Source: Chloroflexota bacterium (GTDB lineage: Bacteria; Chloroflexota; Anaerolineae; Anaerolineales; Villigracilaceae). Taken from it: 14,875 nucleotides of DNA. The stretch is taken from positions 1 through 14,875 of the forward strand of contig JACPVB010000257.1 of assembly GCA_016191985.1 (NCBI GenBank). The letters run 5' to 3'. The notes under the pieces are model-generated. The model made no database searches. It saw nothing but the letters and a program-made list of their open reading frames with translations, and was not told the DNA's origin. Of the stretch, positions 8,598 to 14,548 are shown one piece after another (positions within the stretch are counted from its first letter, which is position 1; each line of letters begins with the position of its first letter). Made by a program: the position numbers and the translations under genes.

Positions 8598-9148
8598 TAT
8601 TGGTTTGAATTGAATTCATTGCCCGGAATCTGCACCGACAAAACATACCCTACGACGGGCGCTTTACAACTCGTGTCACTGCAAGCCATGTAGGTGAGGC
8701 TGATTTCATCATCCACCCAGTCTTTTCCGGTGGGCAATGTAATGGGCAGGGTAAGTATCACCCCGCCAGCAGGGTAAATCAGTAAATCTTTCGGCTCAAA
8801 ATCAGGGATTTGCGCGGGGACGTTTTCTGCCAATTCGCCTGCAGCGATCATCTTGCTTTCCTGAGTGAGTTCAAGAAGCGTGGGCCTGCCAAGCCCTTCC
8901 ACACCGCCGGGTGGAACATCCTTGCTGTAAAGATGTAACCCCTCAGCCGGGACGAACGATGCGCTCAGGGAGTTTATTCCATCCCGCGGCGGGTTTAAAT
9001 AAATAGTTACCGTCACACTGTTTTTCGTAAATTCAGCGAGTTGTAATGGTTCATCTGCCGCAGGGCTGAACAACCCGGAACAGGATGAAATGAGAATGGC
9101 CGATAGGACAGCCAGGGACAGGATTTGAAAATATTTATTGAAGGACAT
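8597..9148 (-). CDS. Lipoprotein resembling the DsbD N-terminal (alpha) domain
   Basis: The 183-aa product has a lipoprotein signal with ISSC, C23 being the likely lipidated residue. The remainder is beta-rich with no further membrane segment. Near the end, YMACSDTSCKAPV (154-165 region) places two cysteines, C156 and C161, four residues apart, like the paired cysteines of DsbD alpha-type domains (PF11412-like), which exchange disulfides with partner proteins. The gene starts a tightly coupled pair with the thioredoxin-like lipoprotein. Inference: the two are partners in envelope thiol chemistry, equivalent to DsbD alpha and gamma without the transmembrane beta part. The family call comes from the cysteine motif and size and has not been tested by profile search. 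A weak AGG lies 8 nt before the ATG. Confidence 0.65.
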   Translation of the reverse strand: MSFNKYFQILSLAVLSAILISSCSGLFSPAADEPLQLAEFTKNSVTVTIYLNPPRDGINSLSASFVPAEGLHLYSKDVPPGGVEGLGRPTLLELTQESKMIAAGELAENVPAQIPDFEPKDLLIYPAGGVILTLPITLPTGKDWVDDEISLTYMACSDTSCKAPVVGYVLSVQIPGNEFNSNQ

Positions 9149-9165
9149 TTCATTTACCTGCCTGG

Positions 9166-9194
9166 ATTATACGACAACAAAAAATAGTCCCCAA
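9166..9194 (-). promoter_or_regulatory. Candidate promoter of the DsbD-like lipoprotein pair
   Basis: A perfect TATAAT on the minus strand (9166-9171) lies 17 nt from TTGGGG (9189-9194), a weak -35. It would start transcription about 11 nt before the ATG at 9148. The -35 overlaps the glnA terminator stem, so the pair is probably a separate transcription unit. Confidence 0.45.
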
Positions 9195-9218
9195 AGGCGC
9201 GAGGCCAATGAGGACTAT
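9179..9218 (-). terminator. Rho-independent terminator of glnA
   Basis: On the minus strand, ATAGTCC (9218-9212) pairs with GGACTAT (9190-9184) around a loop with a small inner GGC/GCC helix, followed at once by a T-run (9184-9179). It begins 33 nt after the glnA stop codon. Confidence 0.75.
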
Positions 9219-9250
9219 CCAATTTCCTAACCGCTAAAAGCTAATTGCTG

Positions 9251-10594
9251 CTACGCCGTTTCCAAATATTTGCTAATTTCAAAATCCGTCACCCGCAGAC
9301 GGAACTCATCCCATTCCTCCCACTTCGCGCGCATGTAGGCTTCGTATAAAGTTGTACCAAGCGCGGACTTCAATACTTCGTCCTTTTCCAATTCACTCAG
9401 GGATTCAGCCAGCGAGCCGGGCAGTTCGGTCACGCCCAGTTTGGTGCGTTCTTCCTTGTCGAGGTGATACAGGTTGATGTTGTTGAGCGGTTTGGAGGCT
9501 TTGAGATTCCTGTCAATGCCATCCAACGCGGCGGCGAGCATTACGGTGAATGCCAAATACGGGTTGGATGAAGGGTCGGGGAATCGCAGCTCCGCGCGCA
9601 CGGCTTTATCTCGTCCCTCGGTGTAGCGTGGAATGCGGATGAGCGCCGAGCGGTTCTGCTGCGCCCAGCCGATGTACACGGGGGCTTCATAACCAGGGAC
9701 AAGGCGTTTGTACGAGTTCACGGTCGGCGCAACTACGCCGGCCAATGCGCGGGCGTGTTCCAACTGCCCGGCAATGAACGAATATGCCAGCGGAGAAAGA
9801 TGCGCCTCATCCTTCGCATCGAAGAACAGGTTATTGCCCGTCTTTGTATCGAAGAGGGATTGGTGACAGTGCATCCCCGAGCCATTGATACCGTACACAG
9901 GCTTGGGCATGAAAGAGGCGGTCAGCCCGTGCTGGGCAGCGATGGCCTTCACGGTGTACTTCAAAGTCAGCACATTGTCGGCGGCTTTGAGCGCATCCGC
10001 AAAACGGAAATCAATTTCATGCTGGCCCAAGGCAACTTCGTGATGTCCCACTTCCACGTCGAGTCCCATCGCATCGAGCGCATCCATCAACGCGGTGCGG
10101 ACCACCACCGCCTCATCGAAAGAGGAGAAATCAAAATACCCGCCCGTATCGTGGGGGACAGGGTGAACTCCGTTACTGCCATCCGAAGCCTTGAATAAAA
10201 AGAACTCAGGCTCCGGGCCAATATTGAATTTCCAACTGCGTTCCCCGATCTTCTTGAGAATGCGCTTCAATGCGCCGCGCGGGTCGCCCTCAAACGGTTC
10301 GCCGCCCGGTGTGTAAATATCGCAGAACACACGCGCGCGTTTGGAATTTTCCGCAGACCACGGCAGCACAGCATACGTGTCCGGGTCGATCATTAAACGC
10401 ATATCACTTTCCTGAATGCGCGCAAACCCCTCCACTGATGAGCCGTCGAACCATGCGCCGTCGTTCAGCACATCTTCGAGGTGGCGGATCGGCATATCCA
10501 CACTCTTCACAGCGCCCATCACATCTGTGAATTGCAGCGACAGGAACTTTACATTATCTTCCTTGACACGTTTGAGCAAATCTTTTCCGTCCAT
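9251..10594 (-). CDS. glnA: Glutamine synthetase, type I (alpha-like)
   Basis: This 447-aa enzyme joins ammonia to glutamate using ATP, the main step of ammonium assimilation, acting as a cytosolic dodecamer. Landmarks include DGSSVEGF near the N terminus, the metal-site motif GPEPEFFLF, GHHEVALGQHEIDF, GSGMHCHQSL, the glutamate and ATP site stretch NSYKRLVPGYEAP with NRSALIRIP, and AELRFPDPSSNPYLAF. The length and the lack of the extra GSI-beta insertion fit the GSI-alpha group. The segment NINLYHLDKEE lies where GSI-beta enzymes carry the adenylylated tyrosine; by type, adenylylation is not expected, but sequence alone does not exclude it. The start is set by AAGGAG at 10600-10605, 5 nt before ATG. 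It has its own terminator; a palindrome sits in its short leader. No glnR, glnB or amtB lies nearby. Confidence 0.95.
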   Translation of the reverse strand: MDGKDLLKRVKEDNVKFLSLQFTDVMGAVKSVDMPIRHLEDVLNDGAWFDGSSVEGFARIQESDMRLMIDPDTYAVLPWSAENSKRARVFCDIYTPGGEPFEGDPRGALKRILKKIGERSWKFNIGPEPEFFLFKASDGSNGVHPVPHDTGGYFDFSSFDEAVVVRTALMDALDAMGLDVEVGHHEVALGQHEIDFRFADALKAADNVLTLKYTVKAIAAQHGLTASFMPKPVYGINGSGMHCHQSLFDTKTGNNLFFDAKDEAHLSPLAYSFIAGQLEHARALAGVVAPTVNSYKRLVPGYEAPVYIGWAQQNRSALIRIPRYTEGRDKAVRAELRFPDPSSNPYLAFTVMLAAALDGIDRNLKASKPLNNINLYHLDKEERTKLGVTELPGSLAESLSELEKDEVLKSALGTTLYEAYMRAKWEEWDEFRLRVTDFEISKYLETA

Positions 10595-10618
10595 TTTTTC
10601 TCCTTTTGATTTTTTCTG

Positions 10619-10656
10619 GAGTCCAGCAGCTTGCTGCTGGACTCTTTTCTTTTTTT
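10619..10656 (+). repeat. Perfect palindrome with T-tract in the glnA leader
   Basis: GAGTCCAGCAG (10619-10629) pairs with CTGCTGGACTC (10634-10644) around a CTTG tetraloop closed by the stem. It is followed on the plus strand by TTTTCTTTTTTT (10645-10656), so it has the shape of an intrinsic terminator for plus-strand transcription, yet no plus-strand gene lies upstream for almost 7 kb. On the minus strand it sits just before the glnA RBS with no T-run after it. It may block antisense transcripts, structure the leader, or be a dispersed palindromic repeat. Confidence 0.6.
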
Positions 10657-10691
10657 AAGATCGTGACTGACGACCCTTGACATTTAACCTG

Positions 10692-11621
10692 TTATGCTGG
10701 AATTTCATCAACCTCCTTCGCCTCTTTCCTGACCTGGAGCTTGCTTCTGCTATTAATGAATATTACCGACCCGATGATGATTACCGCCGCCAGCCAGATG
10801 CGCGGCTCCAGTGACTCATCTCCAATCCAATTGCCGAGCAAAACCGCCACGATCGGGTTGACGTATGCGTACGTCGCCACGAGCGAGATCGGCGCATTTT
10901 GCAACAGCCATACATAAGAACCGAAGCCGATCAATGAGCCGATAAAAATAAGATACAACAACCCGTAGATCGAGCGGGATGAAATGGCTGTAACATCCCA
11001 ACCGTTTAATTCGCCTGAAAGCACTGAGACCAGGAACAGGCTGATGCTTCCCATCAACATCTGTGCGCCTGTATTCATCAGGGATGATTTTGGCAGGTCT
11101 GCCGTTTTGCTGTAGATGGAGCCTGTGGCCCAGAATAGACATGCCGCAAGCAGGGCAGCCACGCCGAAGGGATTAAGTTTTGTTGTGCTTCCTGAAATTT
11201 CAGTGGGACCCACGAGAATGAAGATGCCCACAAAACCGATCAGCAACCCGATGATACCCTGCCAGCTTGGTTTTACACCATTGGGCCTGATTGCCTCGGC
11301 AACGACGAGAAACATTGGCACAGAGCCAATGATAAGCGCGGCAATTCCAGAGGGAATGAATTGTTCCGCCCAAGCTACCAGTCCATTGCCGCCAAGCAGG
11401 AGCAGGGTTCCGATAATTGCTGTGGAAACCCATTGCCTGCACGTAGGCAATGATGCACCCACAGATCGTTGCCAAATTACCAATATGATGCCTGAGACGA
11501 GAAACCGAATCCCTGCGTGGAAGAACGGTGGGATGGTTTCAATCGCCACCTTGATGCCAAAGTAGGTGGAGCCCCAAACAATGTATAAAGCTACTAACGC
11601 CAACCAGATTTTCGATTTCAT
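10692..11621 (-). CDS. EamA-family (drug/metabolite transporter) inner-membrane exporter
   Basis: The 309-aa protein is almost entirely hydrophobic, with about ten membrane segments arranged as two EamA repeats (about 5-135 and 150-290). The N-terminal pattern YIVWGSTYFGIK followed by IPPFFHAGIRF is typical of YedA/RhaT-like members of the DMT superfamily, which usually export small metabolites or amino acids. The second repeat has SLIGFGSYVWLL and PISLVATYAYVNPIVAVLLG, also family-typical. The substrate cannot be read from sequence. The start has AAGGA at 11626-11630, only 4 nt before the ATG. It lies between glnA and the alkyltransferase gene on the same strand; 97-nt gaps on each side argue against strict translational coupling. 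Confidence 0.88.
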   Translation of the reverse strand: MKSKIWLALVALYIVWGSTYFGIKVAIETIPPFFHAGIRFLVSGIILVIWQRSVGASLPTCRQWVSTAIIGTLLLLGGNGLVAWAEQFIPSGIAALIIGSVPMFLVVAEAIRPNGVKPSWQGIIGLLIGFVGIFILVGPTEISGSTTKLNPFGVAALLAACLFWATGSIYSKTADLPKSSLMNTGAQMLMGSISLFLVSVLSGELNGWDVTAISSRSIYGLLYLIFIGSLIGFGSYVWLLQNAPISLVATYAYVNPIVAVLLGNWIGDESLEPRIWLAAVIIIGSVIFINSRSKLQVRKEAKEVDEIPA

Positions 11622-11639
11622 TTTGTCCTTTGTGTATAT

Positions 11640-11666
11640 CTTCGCGCTGAACCGAGTCGAAGCGCG
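11640..11666. repeat. Imperfect palindrome in the EamA/alkyltransferase gap, possible dispersed repeat
   Basis: CGCGCT (11643-11648) and AGCGCG (11661-11666) flank a 12-nt centre, with CTTCG and CGAAG (11640-11644, 11658-11662) as an alternative pairing. The minus-strand core CTTCGACTCGGTTCAGCGC resembles short palindromic repeats scattered through many bacterial genomes. It has no T-run, so it is not a canonical terminator. Confidence 0.4.
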
Positions 11667-11717
11667 GGTAGGTGTAAGATTAGATTTTTTTACAAAACTT
11701 GTCTTGCGATTGCGCCT

Positions 11718-12566
11718 TTACGAAGCTTCGCTCTGGAGGTACTCACGCGCCAGCATGACTTTCTTTCTGGCAGAGCCATAAAGATAATTTCCAAAATCAC
11801 CGCTTTTTCGAATCACGCGGTGACATGGAATCAAGTACGCAATTGGATTATGCCCAACCGCCGTGCCAACAGCGCGGACCGCTTTTGGATTGCCGATATG
11901 TGCCGCGATGTGCTCGTACGTGGTCACTGCGCCGGAAGGGATGCTGAGCAATGCCTCCCAGACTTTGATCTGGAAATTTGTCCCGCGAAGATGAAGCTTG
12001 AGAGGCGTATCAATTTCCAGGTCCGAAAAGATGCGAGTGACAAGCGGGGCGGTGGATTTGTAATCCTCGATCATCTCTGCCTGCTGCCAGTCCGCAACCA
12101 AATTATCTATCGCTTTGCCTTCGCTGACATTCACAAAACTCAGGTTGCAAATGCCGCGCTCGGTGGTGGCGATGAGACACTTTCCAAACGGGGATGGGTG
12201 AATTCCATAGCGGATGGCGAGACCCGCGCCGCCCGTTTTGTATTCGCCTGGTGTCACCGCTTCGGTGGTGACGAAGAGGTCGTGCAACCGCCCCAGGCTC
12301 GAAAGCCCGATTTTATGCGTGGTCTCCAGCAGGTTTTCAGACTGGCTGAGCAATTTCTTGGCGTGTTCCTTTGTCAGGAATTGCATGAAGCGCTTCGGGC
12401 TGATGCCCGTCCAGTTGGTGAAGAGGCGCTGAAAGTGATACTCGCTCAACCCGATGGCCGAGGCGATCTCTTCCAACTCCGGCTGGCGCTGCACATTGGC
12501 CTCAATATACTGAATGGCCTGTTCGATCAATTTGTAATGTTGTGAATGTTCTAAGTTGGTATCCAT
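11718..12566 (-). CDS. AraC-type HTH fused to O6-methylguanine-DNA methyltransferase (Ada-like, no N-Ada domain)
   Basis: The 282-aa protein joins two parts. Residues about 12-110 are an AraC/XylS DNA-binding domain (IASAIGLSEYHFQRLFTNWTGISPKRF is the first helix-turn-helix region). Residues about 118-278 are an alkyltransferase whose active cysteine is C248 in IPCHRVI, preceded by the DNA-binding helix KAVRAVGTAVGHNP. It should transfer O6-alkyl groups from guanine to itself, repairing DNA, and may regulate transcription. E. coli Ada has an extra zinc-binding N-terminal domain that senses methylphosphotriesters; that part is absent here, so any induction must work differently. The start is firm: AAAGGAG at 12573-12579, 6 nt before ATG. 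The upstream gap holds a strong terminator and hairpin-rich sequence. Confidence 0.88.
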   Translation of the reverse strand: MDTNLEHSQHYKLIEQAIQYIEANVQRQPELEEIASAIGLSEYHFQRLFTNWTGISPKRFMQFLTKEHAKKLLSQSENLLETTHKIGLSSLGRLHDLFVTTEAVTPGEYKTGGAGLAIRYGIHPSPFGKCLIATTERGICNLSFVNVSEGKAIDNLVADWQQAEMIEDYKSTAPLVTRIFSDLEIDTPLKLHLRGTNFQIKVWEALLSIPSGAVTTYEHIAAHIGNPKAVRAVGTAVGHNPIAYLIPCHRVIRKSGDFGNYLYGSARKKVMLAREYLQSEAS

Positions 12567-12653
12567 ATCAATCTCCTTTCTGATGTTCGAGATTGTATTG
12601 GGTAAGTGGTGGTGATGCGACCCGTTTCTTGCTCACTTTTCCTTTATACAACG

Positions 12654-12684
12654 AAAAACAGGCATGCGTGGGCATGCCTGTTTT
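12654..12684 (-). terminator. Strong intrinsic terminator
   Basis: AAAACAGGCATGC pairs perfectly (13 bp, 12672-12684 with 12655-12667) around a 4-nt loop. On the minus strand it ends in TTTTT (12658-12654). It stands about 90 nt before the alkyltransferase start, so it ends a transcript from upstream rather than that gene. Confidence 0.75.
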
Positions 12685-13086
12685 AATACGCGCTGGTATT
12701 AAAAAGAAACGCCCTTCCAATCGTTACAGGCAAACACAATCTGCCTGTTCACTGCGTCCACCTTGTCTCACACGTCGCCGCGTGGTTTTCGGTGGCAGGG
12801 AATAGAGTTTTTTTAAACTCCTTTGCCTGGTTCCGCTTGCTTTGGAAGGGAGAAGGAAGCCAGTGAGCTGGCTTCAGAGGCATCCGCTGATCTATCCGAT
12901 TTTTTCACCTCACCCCGACCCTTTCTTGAAGAAAAGGGAGAGTGGGCAATTAGCGTCCCGCTCGCGCGGGAGAACCTCCACCTCGTGATCTCAAGGGTGG
13001 TCGAGTAGCGCTTTTTTGCGTATTCGAAACCTGAGACCCAGTCGCTTTATCTCCGTTATTCAGTTGTCATCCCACCTTGACCAACG
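12654..13086 (-). ncRNA. Candidate hairpin-rich structured RNA or attenuated leader, unrecognised
   Basis: Nothing here encodes a convincing protein. Between a good promoter (13093-13122) and the terminator at 12654-12684 the minus strand holds a row of hairpins: CCCGC/GCGGG with a GCGA (GNRA) loop at 12957-12970; a 12-bp stem at 12911-12944 that needs G-U pairs and is therefore better on the minus strand; an 8-bp stem at 12856-12875; 6-bp GAGTTT/AAACTC at 12805-12820; ACAGGCA/TGCCTGT at 12726-12748; and 9-bp TTTTAATAC/GTATTAAAA at 12681-12704. I found no RNase P, tmRNA or SRP RNA signatures. It could instead be a leader of the downstream alkyltransferase gene ending in an attenuator, or a cluster of dispersed palindromes. 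Confidence 0.35.
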
Positions 13087-13092
13087 GCGGGG

Positions 13093-13122
13093 ATTTTACA
13101 TGCCGCATTGAGATTCTGTCAA
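13093..13122 (-). promoter_or_regulatory. Sigma-70-type promoter, TTGACA-18-TAAAAT
   Basis: On the minus strand a perfect -35 TTGACA (13117-13122) is followed after 18 nt by TAAAAT (13093-13098). The start would be near 13086. This is the best match to the housekeeping consensus in the window and there is no open reading frame directly behind it, which supports an RNA gene or long leader. Confidence 0.6.
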
Positions 13123-13138
13123 GCCGAAAGGTCCAGAC

Positions 13139-13314
13139 AAAAAGCCCCGCTTGTGCCGTGTATCGCCAGGTTTTGAACCTGCTTTCGCAGGTGGGTCCTG
13201 ACCCAGAAACGCCGCCTTGGCTCAGGCCTATCGCGTTATTTCTTGTGAGATAAGGACCCGTTATAAAGGTGTTGGCTCAAAACGTGAGGGCGATATCACG
13301 CGCACAGAAGGGCT
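13139..13314 (-). ncRNA. ssrS: 6S RNA (RNA polymerase regulator)
   Basis: The minus strand folds by eye into the 6S shape: a long rod closed by its own ends with a large central bubble. AGCCC (13314-13310) pairs with GGGCT (13147-13143); GUGC and CGUG pair with GCAC and CACG; UAUCGCC (13295-13289) with GGCGAUA (13167-13161); GUUUUGAGCC (13283-13274) with GGUUCAAAAC (13179-13170); GGGUCCU (13259-13253) with AGGACCC (13199-13193). Between the last two helices is a bubble of 14 nt (13273-13260) against 13 nt (13192-13180), the latter able to form a small GAAA-loop hairpin. The apical arm 13252-13200 pairs further. It ends GGGGCTTTTT. The length, about 176 nt, is usual for 6S. 6S RNA mimics an open promoter and holds the housekeeping RNA polymerase in slow growth. 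The identity rests on structure, not on a covariance search. Confidence 0.72.
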
Positions 13315-13320
13315 GTGATT

Positions 13321-13329
13321 CTTATACCA
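13321..13329 (-). promoter_or_regulatory. Extended -10 promoter of the 6S RNA
   Basis: TATAAG (13321-13326) is preceded by TGG (13327-13329), an extended -10 element. Six nt separate it from A13314, exactly where the closing stem of the RNA begins. No good -35 is present, as is common with extended -10 promoters. Confidence 0.55.
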
Positions 13330-13381
13330 TAATCCAAAGTGCAATGGTAGATAATTATTAAACATCAAGTTTGCAAAATTA

Positions 13382-13410
13382 TTGATTTTCCTTGAGTTTT
13401 GTGCTAGGCT
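13382..13410 (+). promoter_or_regulatory. Candidate promoter of the GH25 lysozyme gene
   Basis: TTGATT (13382-13387) and TAGGCT (13405-13410), 17 nt apart, with TGC just before the -10 box (extended -10). The start would be near 13417, giving a leader of about 40 nt before the ATG at 13457. Confidence 0.4.
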
Positions 13411-13444
13411 ATTTCAAGGGTATCGTCAACGTACTAAAACCAAA

Positions 13445-13450
13445 AAGGAG
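13445..13450 (+). promoter_or_regulatory. Ribosome binding site that fixes the GH25 start
   Basis: AAGGAG lies 6 nt before ATG 13457. The reading frame is open back to an ATG at 13382, which has no such site; the GH25 domain also begins only after 13457. Confidence 0.8.
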
Positions 13451-13456
13451 AGAGCA

Positions 13457-14479
13457 ATGAATCTTGTTCACGGTGTTGATGTAAGTTACTACGAACCGAA
13501 AATTGACTGGCGCATCCTGCGTGGACAGGGCTTTCGGTTTGCCCTGATTCGCGCCACTTCGGGCATCGGCTATGTTGACTCGAAGTTCAAATCCCATTGG
13601 GAAGGCGCTCGTGTGGAAGGTCTTTTGCGCGGCGCTTATCATTACCTCATTGCCGACCAGGACGCCGCGAAACAGGCGGATTTGTTCATCTCCACCGTCG
13701 GCGCGGACCGCGGCGAACTGCCGCCGATTGTGGATTTGGAAGATAAGTACAACGAGAATGCCTCCAATACCAAGATCATCGATACCTGCAAAGCCATCCT
13801 GGACCGCATCGAGAAAGCCTTTGGCCGCAAACCGATGATCTACTCGCGCACCCAATACTTGAACGTGCACGTTTCACGCAGCGGCAAGGCTCCCTCCTGG
13901 GCCAGGGATTATCCGCTCTGGCTGGCGCAATATCCCTACGTCTTTTCAGCGGATACCATGCCGAACAAAAACATGCCCAACCAAACCGAAGGCTGGCAGG
14001 ATTGGAAATTCTGGCAATATTCCGAGTCGGCTATTATTGACGGCGTGACCAACGAAAGCGGCGGTCCCACTGCCTGCGACCTGGATTGGTTCCGCGGTAC
14101 CGAAGCGGAGCTGTATGAGTTCGCCAACGTCAAACCCAAAGAACCCGTCAAATACACGGTTCAAAGCGGCGACAGCTTCAAGTCCATTGCCGAGAAATAC
14201 AAAATCACAATGGATGAATTACTGAGCGCCAATCCAGAGCTGTTAGTGGAGGGCGCAAATCTGAACATCCCTGTGCCGACGATCTCAAAGCCGAACACAG
14301 GCGGTGGCTCAGGCGGTACAAAGCCAACTTCCACGAAGACCCACACTGTCAAGTTGGGCGAATCGCTTGGTACGATTGCGACCAAATACGGCGTAACGGT
14401 GGAAGCCATCATCGCCCTCAACCAGCAGATTGCGAATCCGAATCTGATCTATGTGGGGCAGGTGATTGTCATCCCGTAA
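13457..14479 (+). CDS. GH25 lysozyme-like protein with two LysM domains, no signal peptide
   Basis: The 340-aa protein has a GH25 (muramidase) domain at about 4-222: D8 in GVDVSYYEPKIDW, the catalytic-type pair D93 and E95 in PPIVDLED, WQYSES at 186-191, and a closing CDLDWFRG. Family members cut the beta-1,4 bond between N-acetylmuramic acid and N-acetylglucosamine. Two LysM domains follow (about 232-272 and 296-339; YTVQSGDSFKSIAEKY and HTVKLGESLGTIATKY), joined by a Gly/Ser/Thr linker; LysM binds the glycan chain. The protein begins MNLVHGVDVS, so it has no signal peptide or membrane segment. Export must be non-classical or holin- or lysis-dependent, or a partner is needed. It could be a captured phage endolysin, but no other phage gene is nearby. 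It has its own promoter-like sequence and terminator. Confidence 0.9.
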   Translation: MNLVHGVDVSYYEPKIDWRILRGQGFRFALIRATSGIGYVDSKFKSHWEGARVEGLLRGAYHYLIADQDAAKQADLFISTVGADRGELPPIVDLEDKYNENASNTKIIDTCKAILDRIEKAFGRKPMIYSRTQYLNVHVSRSGKAPSWARDYPLWLAQYPYVFSADTMPNKNMPNQTEGWQDWKFWQYSESAIIDGVTNESGGPTACDLDWFRGTEAELYEFANVKPKEPVKYTVQSGDSFKSIAEKYKITMDELLSANPELLVEGANLNIPVPTISKPNTGGGSGGTKPTSTKTHTVKLGESLGTIATKYGVTVEAIIALNQQIANPNLIYVGQVIVIP

Positions 14480-14489
14480 ACGATAAACA

Positions 14490-14524
14490 AACCACCCCGT
14501 CGCGCCTCATTCGACGGGGTGGTT
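14490..14524. terminator. Bidirectional terminator between the lysozyme gene and asnS
   Basis: A perfect 13-bp GC-rich stem, AACCACCCCGTCG (14490-14502) with its complement (14512-14524), around a 9-nt loop. The T-run is better on the minus strand (TTTGTTTAT), but the hairpin lies 10 nt after the lysozyme stop and 24 nt after the asnS stop and can serve both. Confidence 0.75.
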
Positions 14525-14548
14525 GATTCTGTTTTCTGGAAGTTTTGA

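Noticed and set aside
9755..10198. 147-codon plus-strand frame antisense to glnA
   Set aside because: glnA is certain on the other strand; this is a codon-bias shadow.
12593..13008. Plus-strand open frames of 61-70 codons in the 12.6-13.0 kb gap
   Set aside because: No RBS, no recognisable domain, low-complexity composition, and they run across hairpins.
12654..13086. RNase P RNA, tmRNA or SRP RNA
   Set aside because: No GGAAAGTCC-type core, no proteolysis tag ending GCNGCNTAA or CCA-ending tRNA-like half, and no SRP core on either strand; GGTTTCGAA near 13025 is a chance similarity to the tmRNA 5' end.
13382..13456. Upstream ATG at 13382 for the lysozyme
   Set aside because: No RBS; the added 25 residues are not a signal peptide and the strong AAGGAG lies only before 13457.
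12600..13456. CRISPR array or attachment site in the hairpin-rich gap
   Set aside because: The palindromes differ from each other and show no regular direct repeat with spacers; no integrase or cas gene is present.
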